From assembly GCF_032854445.1 (NCBI RefSeq), contig NC_088302.1:23759788-23823787 (forward strand): a stretch of DNA of 64,000 bases. Reading direction: 5' to 3'. A model generated the notes under the pieces. The model did no database searches. It had not been told where the DNA came from and was given only the letters and a program-made list of their open reading frames with translations. The position numbers and the translations under genes are program-made. Origin of the DNA: Liolophura sinensis (taxonomy: Eukaryota; Mollusca; Polyplacophora; Chitonida; Chitonidae). This document shows positions 40,001-52,000 of the stretch, one piece after another; within the stretch, counting starts at the first letter, position 1, and each line of letters begins with the position of its first letter.

Positions 40001-43000
40001 GTACATATTTGGGAGGATGAAGTGCTGTTCCGCACCTCGAATATTCAACGAGCCACTTGTAATCCTGATCTACCCAGACTAAAAACTCTGTGTGTGCGCA
40101 GCATCTTGATCGGAACTTTTCCTGATTAATTTTCGGGAAAACATATTTAATAAAGTAGAAAAATGAACTTTAGAGATGACGTAAAAAAAAAAAACAATAA
40201 TGCTTCAGATGGACTTTTAGAAATAATCAAATTCTAAATCTCCAGTTTATGTTCTTGAAACTTCATTAAAGGCAATATTTGTTCTTTGATTAATTTACAT
40301 AATCAAAGAAAAATAATATGAAACTTTCCTACACTTTTGACACTTCAGGAGGATAATGTGGCAACTACAGTTTAAAGTGGGGATTTTTTCTTATTTTTTT
40401 TTCCGGAAATTTGATTTTAAACATCCATCTAATTATCATAATTGTGTCATTTGTTATCTTCATACGTTTTTCAAGAAACTTGATGTTAACCATCTTGTCT
40501 TTATAGTGCAGTCCAACCTATTTTTGTGTAGATTTTCATATCCTGAACCCAAAACTTCATTCCTAAGTATATTAATATTATTAATAATGTCAAATATGAA
40601 TAATGTTCGCTTACGATCATTTGAAAATTTATCTGTAGTGATTAGCTGTCAGTGTGGATATAATTAACTGTATGAAAATTCTTTGTTGTATTTACTAGTA
40701 CATGTAAGTACATGTATCTTTTTTGCGTGTACATCTGTACATGTATGTAGAGACATCTTCACTTGGACATGTTATCATGTGCATGAACATACATGTAGGT
40801 AGATGTGTACATGACCATAGGTGGATGTGCACATGACCATAGGTGGATGTGCACATGACCATAGGGGGATGTGCGCATGACCATAGGTGGATGTGCACAT
40901 GACCATAGGTGGATGTGCACATGACCATAGGTGGATGTGCACATGACCATTGGTGGATGTGCACATGACCATAGGTGGATGTGCACATGACCATTGGTGG
41001 ATGTGCACATGACCATCGGTGGATGTGCACATGACCATAGGTGGATGTGCACATGACCAATGGTGGATGTGAACATGACCATAGGTGGATGTGAACATGA
41101 CCATTGGTGAACGTGAACGTGACCATAGGTGGATGTGCACATGACCATAGGTGGATGTGCACATGACCATAGGTGGATGTGCACATGACCATATGTGGAT
41201 GTGCACATGACCATAGGTGGATGTGCACATGACCATAGGTGGATGTGAACATGACCATAGGTGGATGTGAACATGACCATTGGTGAACGTGAACGTGACC
41301 ATAGGTGGATGTGCACGTGACCATAGGTGGATGTGAACATGAACATAGGTGGATTTGCACGCGACCATATGTGGATGTGTTTTTGAACACATGTGGATAT
41401 GTACATGTGAGGGTGTACATTAACATCTGTACACAGAAACATTTAGAACTGTGTTCTTGAACATTTGGTCCCAGTTACCTGTCCTTTCAAGATATAGATC
41501 AGACGTTTTATCACACAATATTATTTGTTTTTCCAGAGTACGGTGTTTGTCACTTCCACTCGTTCACTGCCCTCCTCCCAGAAACTCAGATTTTGTTTTT
41601 TTATCAGACTGCCATTATTATTAGTTACTGGGAACATTAAAAGTGTATCTTTGAACACTTAGGCTCAGCTACATGCCCTTTCACGATATAGAGGTTTTGT
41701 CAGACGTTATTATCTGTTTTTCCAGAGTATGGTGTTTTGTCACTTCCACTAGTTCACTGCCCTCCTCCCAGAAACTCAGATTTTGTTTTTTATCAGACTG
41801 CCATTATTATTAGTTACTGGGAATATTAAAAGTTTATCTTTGAACACTTAGGCTCAGCTACATGCCCTTTCACGATATAGAGGTTTTGTCAGACGTTATT
41901 ATCTGTTTTTCCAGAGTATGGTGTTTGTCACTTCCACTAGTTCACTGCCCTTCTCCCAGAAACTCAGATTTTGTTTTTTATCAGACTGCCATTATTATTA
42001 GTTACTGGGAATATTAAAAGTTTATCTTTGAACACTTGGTCTCAACTACATGTCCTTTCACGATATAGAGGTTTTGTCAGACGTTATTATCTGTTTTTCC
42101 AGAGTATGGTGTTTTGTCACTTCCACTAGTTCACTGCCCTCCTCCCAGAAACTCAGATTTTGTTTTTTATCAGACTGCCATTATTATTAGTTACTGGGAA
42201 TATTAAAAGTTTATCTTTGAACACTTAGGCTCAGCTACATGTCCTTTCACGATATAGAGGTTTTGTCAGACGTTATTATCTGTTTTTCCAGAGTATGGTG
42301 TTTTGTCACTTCCACTAGTTCACTGCCCTCCTCCCAGAAACTCAGATTTTGTTTTTTATCAGACTGCCATTATTATTAGTTACTGGGAATATTAAAAGTT
42401 TATCTTTGAACACTTAGGCTCAGCTACATGTCCTTTCACGATATAGAGGTTTTGTCAGACGTTATTATCTGTTTTTCCAGAGTATGGTGTTTGTCACTTC
42501 CACTAGTTCACTGCCCTCCTCCCAGAAACTCAGATTTTGTTTTTTATCAGACTGCCATTATTATTAGTTACTGGGAATATTAAAAGTTTATCTTTGAACA
42601 CTTGGTCTCAACTACATGTCCTTTCACGATATAGAGGTTTTGTCAGACATTATTATTTGCTTTTTCCAGAGTATGGTGTCTCTGACTTCCACCAGTTCAC
42701 TCCTCTCAGAAACTGAAATTTGGTGTTCTCAGACTGTTTGTGTAAGACAATTCTTAAAAATTCATTATTTGGTGTTGTCAGACAGCTATTGTTTATTTTT
42801 ACAGAGTACATTGTCTGTGACCAGTTCACCGCCCTCTTCCCCAACAAGCGTCTTGTCTGCCACAGAGGAGCACCTGACACAGTTTGAGGGCCACGCCCTG
42901 AAATATGTAGCCAGTTCTCTGAAAAACCTGTAAGTAAATACATACATATTACACTTCCTGTGCTAAATTAGCTTTCCTCATGTCTTTGAATTCATTAAAG

Positions 43001-46000
43001 AACATTCAGATAGCCGGTTCTAAAATTTGTCACATACTCAATACAAATCTGTGAACTAACATTCATCTGGCAAATTCCTGAAGAAATCTGATGCATCACA
43101 CAATAAGCGTCATCTGTGTGTGATTTATTATGGGATCTCTGAGTCATTTTATTAACCAATTGATGCTGCATATTGTATGTATCCAGAAGAAAGCAAAAAA
43201 TCAACTATTCTTTACCAAAGTCACATTATTGCTGAAGTGTTTCTTTCTTATGGAGGTTTGGGTTTAGTTGTTCACAGAATGTTTGTTATTTGAATGACAA
43301 TCTCTTTTAAAGGGCATAGTCCATGTACATGTTGGCAGTCAGTTACTTCATCCCAATACCCGCAGAATAACAAAAACTATGGACAGATAAACCATGTAGC
43401 CGAGTGAAGTATGGCAGTCTCCTCGCTCCAGATGACCAGTCCCCGGTCCATTATCTTCCCACAGATCCCTAGATTTAATCTGCCATGAACTTTCAATTTA
43501 CTCCAACACACAGTTCAGATGCCTTAATGTCATGGTTCTCAATCTTCCTCGCCTAGTCCAACACCTCACCCTCTGTCTCCCTCGCCTTTTTCTCCCAAAC
43601 ATCTGCATTAGCGTAGACATCAATCTCTGTAGGCTCTGCCCTGTACCCCATAACCAGCTGGTACCAGACAGGGTAAATATCATTCCAGGCTTAGGGGAGA
43701 CACAAGTCAAGACTAATCATACTCCTAAAAATAGTAACTGTTCTGTACGTCTTACATCTTTTTATTTACTTATTTAATTGATTGGTGTTTTACCCTGTAC
43801 TCAATGTTAAGTCTTTACTGTCGTGAAAAGGTACATGTAGCTCAGAAATGTATTGTTTGTTCGGTTTATGTGGCACAGATGTAAGACATTTCAGTTTGTC
43901 TATTTATTTATTTGATTGTTGTTTAATGATTTGCTCAAGAATTTCTAGCTTATACAACAGCAGTAAGGTTTATAGGAGGAGCAGTTGGAGTAAACTGTTG
44001 CCTTTTGTACACCAATACCAATGTGCCTGACAGCCCAGCCAGACCTGGAATTGAGTCTGAAAACCCATTGGAGCCCTGTTCACACAATGGGATTGACGAG
44101 TTCTACTAGCCAAATGAACATAATGACTCCCGCTATTCCAGTGGCGTAATTTGACAAATCGCACCGTTTAAACGCTGCTTAAGAAATAGACTTTTATTTT
44201 CATTCCGCTTTTTGAATTTGATGAGTTGATCGTGTAAACCTAGCCCCATAGTCATGAGCCAGTTAGGTTTTGTGCAAGTAGGGGAGTTCCTCAAGTGAAG
44301 AGCCTTCATGATGTGGACTGTTGTATTAGGATTGCTGTATTTGTGCCATGTTACATGAATGACAACCCTCTAATGCACAAATGAGTATCCCACGGTAATA
44401 ATGGTAGGGACAAATGCAGCTCTAAAATTTGGATACCAGAGTCGGTACTTGAAATTTAGGATATAATTTGAATAAGGCACCATGGCACTGTTAGAATACA
44501 CAAAAATAAACCACGTCTCACTAAGAGTGTTGAGACTACCAGTCAAGTAAATGAAAACATGAGATTTACCAACGTTTAGTACACACCGAGGCTAGATTTT
44601 GGAGGGTGTCAGCAGTTTTCCAGAGTTTGGTATGATAAATTTGGCTGTATTTGTCACTGAATACTGTAATTCTTCAACCTTTTTGCATGCTTGCAAGATG
44701 TTTAGTGAAGCCTATTCTGAGGGCATTATTCTGTGTAGACTCCAAAAAAATTATACTTTTTGTTAAGCTCTGAAATTGGCCAATCTAATCAATGTGGTTT
44801 TCAAACTCAAATTTGAAATGTGCATAAATTGTACTGAAAATGGCTTTTTATTATGCGAGTAGGTTGAGGAATTGGGTAGATCTATTAGCTTGGGACTGAA
44901 TTTAGATCTACTGTTTGAATATCATTCTCCATCAGTTCAAATTCCTACACTTAATGATAAATTCTCTTCTCTATTCCTGTTCAGATTGCATTTTTGAATT
45001 GTTTTTACATTTCTGCCACCAGAACGTCCTCCAACACCAATTCAGCTCCTGAGCCCACAGAGAAGGTAGAAGAGGCTCCCGGGGAGAAGCCCATCCGGTT
45101 TGCGGTGCGCTCTCTGGGCTGGGTGCGGATTGATGAGGATGACCTGACCCCAGAGAGGAGCAGCAAGGCCGTTAACAAGTGCATTGTGGACCTGTCACTA
45201 GGCAGGAATGACATCAACGACGTCGTGGGAAGGTGGGGTGATGTAAGTATGGGGGTATCACGCTTAGACATGATTCAGCTATACATGTATAGCATATACA
45301 GTCAGATATAATTTCATGAATTTTTTCACAAATGTATCACATTTTAGCCGTATTAAGGTGATGAAAAATCAAGGTGACATTTTATGCGATTTACAGAAAA
45401 ATCACTGATAACTTTTCATGATTTTTCACCAACCATTCATCCTGCAGTTAAAAAAAAATTTCTGAAGTCTTATGTTTTGTCATAATTTAAACATTTATAA
45501 AAAATACCCCAAGCCCAGTATTTGTTTGAAATCTTTCCTTGATTCAGAGATGGTTTACCTTTCTGAAAGTGCAGTCATTGGTACCTGTTCATGAATATAT
45601 GTTTTTATAGTTTAGCCCTTGAGATGAAATAGCTGTTTATTGTCATATTGACATGTCTGGTACAATGAACTGTGGTGTTTCTGTAGGGTAAGGATCTCTT
45701 CATGGACCTGGACACCAGCAGTCTGCGTCTGGTGGATCCCCAGGATTGCACCCTTCTCAATTCGCAGCCTATCCACTCTATTCGTGTCTGGGGGGTGGGC
45801 AGAGACAACGGCAGGTAATTCACACCCACCTTATTTTATCATTGAAAACAATCAAATTGTTCAAATGAACAAGAGATTACATTTTAGAAAAAAACTTTTT
45901 CATACGTAACCACCTGAATGTAAGTGCAGGAGCAAATCCTTAGGGTTTTTTTCAAGCAGACTTATGAACACATGGAGTTTAAACTTAATAAAAGACAATT

Positions 46001-49000
46001 TAATATTTTAACTTAACTGCTGTATGTTTACAGTAATTGGCTTTAAGTACAGCACCTGTTTGTTTTTCTATATTACGCTGTAAGTTAGAGGGGAATATTG
46101 CAGTTTTGAACAAAATCTTGGGTTGGTTCAATCAAAATACATCCTACTTTGAACTGAAAGTGATTTACTAGTTTTCAGCTTTTTTTTTTTTTTGGAAAAG
46201 GGACTGGCTGGCTTATTTATGATCTAGTCTAGAAAAAGTTTTGTAAAGCTGTTATGAGCTCACATCTGTGATTTATCCATTACTGCAGAATTACATAACA
46301 GCAGACAAACTAAATGTATCCATTTTCGCTCTGAGAGAATAAAAAAGATATGTGTAACTCAAATTGCAGCATTGTATGCCTGGATGTGTGTATGTCTTAG
46401 TAGCTGTGCCAAGATTGCTTGTGTGCCTGACCTTTGATAAGGCGTCTCCATATTACGCCATTTTGCGCCAGATCACTTGTCTAAAATCATTACTCATTCA
46501 CTGATCATGACCGGCAAATATTGCTGTCTGGAAATTTACGAGTGCTGGGATGATCTGTTATAATGATAATCATGACACAGCTTTTGCTACTCGCAGTCGT
46601 GGCTTCTCTGTACAGAAAAGCGGCTTATAAATCATGTTCGCCAATGATTATGCGAGATATTGGGTTTATCTTTTCATAGTTGAAAAGACGTCTGAGGTGG
46701 TTTTTTGTCTGATGGAATATGAGGGTTAAGCTCGTTCTGTCGTGGCTGGTGAAATAGAGAACCTGTGATAAATGTTTGGTGTTATTGCTAGCCTGAGTTG
46801 AACCAGGCGACTGGCCTTTCTCTACCTTGACAGCTATAAAGCTGGTTCTTTGTTGTTAATTTGATCAACAGTCTTTTGCATGAGAGGATGATATATCATA
46901 ACCATTCAACTCTTTTCATTTCTTTTGCCCTTCACATTTAGACCTGCCAAGTTCAAAAGTTTTTCCCATTTTTTGGACTTTTTGATATATTTAAGTTATG
47001 GATTTTTTTTTTTTTGTACAAGTTCTTCATGTTTGTTATACGCTAACAGTAGTTGACATGTTGATATTTTGTTTATCAGGTATAGCCAGAATGAAATGGT
47101 CAAGCAGAAATAAATAAATACATCAAATTAAACAAGATGAGGGTTTCGATGATGGACGAGGTTTGAATGCAGCATCTGATCATTTTAGAGTCAGAAATAT
47201 CAAGAAGTGTAACTTTGCACAGATTTTCTCATGCCGTTGACCGGTCACGATGGCTCATTTGAGAGAGTGGCCGCTTTGAGGACGGTAGATCCAATATCAA
47301 TCCCGGGTCAGGTCCCACCCAAGAGTTGCCGCTTCCTTGCATGGCGTTCAGCATTAAGGGAGTAGAGGAGTGACTGGTTGACCCATATCAGTATGATTGC
47401 TCAGGTGGGGCGGCTTACTTGTCTTTGGTAAATCATCTCAGTGAATCAGCACGAGATAAAAAGAGCTGTGGAAATCCGTCCTGCAACAAGGAGGTACATT
47501 ACATGTACATGACTCTAAGGACTCATTCGTCGTCAACTGACTGAAAAATTGTTAAGTTCCACATAAACCCCAAGCACTTACTCACTCGTCCCAGTACCTA
47601 AAAGGCTAAATGGCACGGACATTACATCCTTGTAAATTCCTATGTAATTCTCACTTTGCGTCAGTCTGTGTTAAAAATACACTCCCGTAGACCAAGTGTA
47701 GAACAGGTGCTAAAACAGAAATTCTTCGTTCTTGACTGTTTATGATATAGTTACAGTATTGATTGTTCATTTTATGCGATATTAAGTTCTTTGTGTTTAG
47801 GAGGCATGAGACAGACTGTATGCATGTAAATATATTAAATGAAGATCAGTTAGTGGCATTGGTGATGCTAACCAGGGCTCTCTTTCCCTCAGGTTATTAC
47901 GGCATATATCCCCTCTAGGAAGTGATTCTAGCTGATACTGCTATGTGTGTCATTTAAGTGTACAAAAAGAACTGTGTATCTACTGCAGATGCCCCAAACT
48001 ATAACTATACATGTATGTGTGTTTTATCATCACCATATATTGTCCTTTATTCTGGTGAAGTCACAACACGCAACAGTACACATTAATTTCATCCGATCCT
48101 ACTCACCGCTGGTGATGTCTAAGCTATCTAGTCCCAGAGGTGGACTGATAGCACGGGGAATCGCAGGCATTATATTCAGTGAATGGTTGAATTGGTAATA
48201 ATTCATGGTTTTATCGTACTGCAAATCTGATTCAAGTAAATAATTAGTGCCTTCTATAATGTTGTTGTAAGTGAACTGATTGCTAAGTTATCTGTCAGTT
48301 GGCAATTATGTTCATGTTTGTTATTCTGTTGCCCTCTCTGGCTCAGCATTTCACTTCTGTGACCCTCCCTGGCTTGAGAGTTCGGTTCTGTGGCCCTCCC
48401 TGGCATGAGAGTTCCCTTCTGTGGCCCTCCCTGGATAAGGAGTTCCGTTCTGTGACCCTTCCTGGCTTGAGAGGCTTCTGTGGCCCTCCCTAGACAAGGA
48501 GTTCCCTTCTGTGGCCTTCCCTGGCTCAGGAGTTCCCTGCTGTGGCTCTCACTGGCTCGGGAGTTGCCTTCTGTGGCCCTCCCGGGCTCAGGAGTTCCTT
48601 GCTCTGGCCCTCACTGGCCTGGGAGTTCCCTTCTAGGGCCCTCCTGGGCTCAGGAGTACCCTACTGTGGCCCTCACTGGTTCAGGAGTTCCCTTGTGTGC
48701 CAAGTTTGTCATGGGCGAGGTTTGAGATCATTTACTGTAATGCATATGTTGCAAATCTTGCATTCTAAAATGTTGAATTTTTATGTGATCTGCTTTATCC
48801 AAGAAGAACCAACAACACTTGATAAAAGAAAATAAATGGGCATTTTCAAGTGTCAAGAGTAGATTTGTAAAATTTGTTGCTAACTTTATTTACATGTATA
48901 CTTCTCTTCCCTATCTTTCCCTGCTCTTCCTGTCCATTCTGTCAGAGAGAGGTAAACACTATTCTGGTTTGATGTATCTGTAATATTGTCCCTGCTGTTT

Positions 49001-52000
49001 TCATCTGTCATGTTTATTTATTTATTTATTTCACACATTTGTGTATTTTTAGCTTCAGGTGCTGCAGAATTTTGCATGACACCTGCATATTTTTTCCCTC
49101 TTATTTGCATTGTTTTAGGTTGATTTGTTTTTTGTTTTTTTGTGTGTCTTATCTCACAACAGATATCTGTGTAACTTTGTTGTACTCTGAAATAGATCTT
49201 GCTTTGTATCTTGCACTTCTTGATTCCATCACAGGTATACCACTGGAAAATTTTCACTGAAAACTTGTTAAAATAGTGTATCTGATACTAGGATTTCTTC
49301 CCAAGAATAATTGTGTGCTGCACCTATGAGGTACATCTACACTTTATTGTTGCGCACTCTCTGTACAATGGGCTTCTTGACTTAAGTTATGTGCATATAG
49401 GCTCAAATGTAATGTCAAGTATAAAGAAGTAGTTCAATATTCATAGATTAATTAATTAATTAATAATTTGACATACCAGTGAAAGTGTATCTTATCTCCA
49501 AATTATTAATAATATAAATTTTGTGATGGTAATCAAAATGCTGTGTTTAGATTTACTCTGTGGAAGTGTTTGTTTCAGATTTCTCTACTTTCTGTCTTGT
49601 TTAAGACTACTTGTCTGTGCTTCTTCTCGTACTCTTTGTCTTGATGCCTTTTCATGTCTGTGACATTAGTTTCATTACCAAAAAAAAAGCCATTACATGT
49701 ATTTATCTTGTCTTTATTAGAAAATTTTGACTGAGATGTGGACTTAGTGTGAATATTGCTGTTTATTTTGTGTCTAGATTAAATGGTATCCAACATCCGT
49801 TCAAATTATATTAAATCAAAACATTGACCCCACTGTTTATGTTAAACTTTGAGACTTTTGCTCTGTATTAGTCATGGGGAGCTTACTTCGCATGCTATCA
49901 CATGTCGGAATATTTACCTGTCTGTTATGACATAAAAGCCATTCTTTAGTTGTTTGAATTTTTAAAATCTTTGATACCCTATATTAGTATTATTTACTAA
50001 GTCTATGCTTGAAATCTTTCACTGAAATTTTTTAATTTGCATGCTTTGTATTTTTAGGGATTTTGCTTATGTTGCACGAGACAAGTCCACAAGAAAGCAT
50101 ATGTGCCATGTCTTCCGGTGTGATACTCCAGCTCGTCAGATCGCGAACACGTTACGGGACATCTGTAAGAAGATAATGATGGAGCGCAGCCTGCTGGAAC
50201 AAGGGAGGTCACTCCAGCGCATGACTCGTCCCACAGACCTGCCTAACCTGGAGAAGAATGGACAACCCAATGGACAGAAGCTGACCTTCCAAAACCTTTA
50301 CAACAGTAAGTGGCTTTTTAATAATTTTGTAAATAACTGTTACATTAAAAGTTTTTCAACTGTATTTGGTCATTTCATCGGTATTGTGAGTCACAACTAC
50401 AGTTTGGAATGCCATGTTAAGAAATAATTTGGCCCAAAAATAATGCTGTTTTAAGCTGTCTTAGCTGATTTCACACCATGTATCTTACAGTAAATATCAG
50501 CATGGAATGTAAGGGAGGGTGCACTATATTGTAACGCCTGTATAACTTAACCATTAAGAAATGCCTACATTTTGGATTGGCACCAATCTAGTCTCATTGT
50601 TTATGTTCACTTTAAGTGAAAATCTTTCACTAAGACATTGAATTTGTATCAGATAAATACATAGATAAGCTACTGTTATGTTGCATAGTTTGCTAACAGC
50701 TTTTTTCCCTTCACCCTCTTCCTAGATGCTCAGTTCCCCACCCCGATGGAAGAGCCTAAGAAAGTGATCCGGTGTCATTACCTGGGCATGCATCAGGTAG
50801 ACAAGGCCACAGGTGAGCTTTTTCTTCTGGAACACACAAGTTTTTTAAAAATCAACCAACATTAACAATGTTGTTTACACAGAAATAAGTGTTTTTATTG
50901 AACATTGAATCTTCAGTTATTTATATGGCATTAAATGTTAAATAGTGAAGTTAGTAAAGAAATTTTATGTAATGAATTGTCAATGTGTAAACACTATTAC
51001 CTAATCTATTTTTAGAATATTTACCTTTAAATCTGACATGTGTTGATTCTCTTATATGGGTAATACACAAGTCTTTTTCATATCTCCCTTTCAACTTCGA
51101 TGTTGTTTAAACAAATCAATGCTATATTGCACCATAAACTTTATGCTAGATTTAACCTTGATGTACTATTTTTGATGTTATAGGCATGGATACACTAAAC
51201 AATGCTATTGAAAACCTCTATAACAGAGTGCCCCCGGAAAAGTGGTTGTTTGCCAGTGTGGCAGTGGCACCATCTACCATAACAATCAGCGAACACTCGG
51301 TAACATACTTTGACATTTTCACTGGCCAACATTGATATTAGGTTTTGCCTATATGGCTCGAACCAAGTTTATTTTTTAATGGTCATCACAAACCAAACTG
51401 TCATATTGGGAGGTGGTCAACTATTAAGCAGTGGGTCTGTCAGCAACCTGCGGATGGTCATGGTTTTCCCCCGGGCTGTGCCCTGTTTTTTTCCACCATA
51501 ATGCTGGCCGCCGTCGTATAAGTGAAGTATTCTTGAATACGGCGTAAAACACCAATCAAATAAATAAATAAATATTAAGCAATGAGGTTGTGAGTTCAAA
51601 TCCAGCTTATACCTGTAAACCTGAGTCATAAACCTTTATCTAGGGCAGCTGTATTTTTTGCATGGCTTAAAAAACATTTGATTGCAGTGTTTAAGACATT
51701 TTTCATTTGTGTTGACAGAATCCAGACAATAAAGTTGATGAGTGTCGAGTCCGCTTTCTGTCCTTTATGGGGATTGCCATGAAGAACGTCAAGTGAGTTT
51801 TCTGGCAGTGGCATTTTACTTTTAGGCAGAAGAAATTTTGATGTAAAAAAACCAGCATCTTCTTGAATACATTGTCTGTATTATTCACATCTAGTAGTGC
51901 ATACAAAGTAAAGGATCTTTAAAAGTAACCATAGTGATAGAGATATACGCTATTGTTGTCCATAATATTCTTGAGGGTGGCATGAAACTCCAAACAGCTA

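Larger units (their letters stand above)
42930..45022 (+). other. Intron before PTB1
   Basis: 2.1-kb intron. It contains a reverse SINE A fragment (43757-43805) and a full MITE-like element (44663-44877). No exon recognised. Confidence 0.75.
45815..50057 (+). other. 4.2-kb intron within PTB1
   Basis: It contains a full SINE family B copy (47237-47586) and a 31-bp GC-rich minisatellite (48338-48712). The section 46430-46680 is repeat-free with several TAAT/ATTA motifs and could be a regulatory element, but that is only suggestive. No exon recognised. Confidence 0.7.

Noticed and set aside
40695-41442. Three overlapping minus-strand open frames of 205-243 codons
   Set aside because: They are three frames of the same 22-bp minisatellite; the open frames follow from the unit lacking stops and give no independent coding signal.
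48299-48835. Overlapping plus-strand frames rich in Leu/Pro/Ser
   Set aside because: Products of the 31-bp minisatellite read in several frames.
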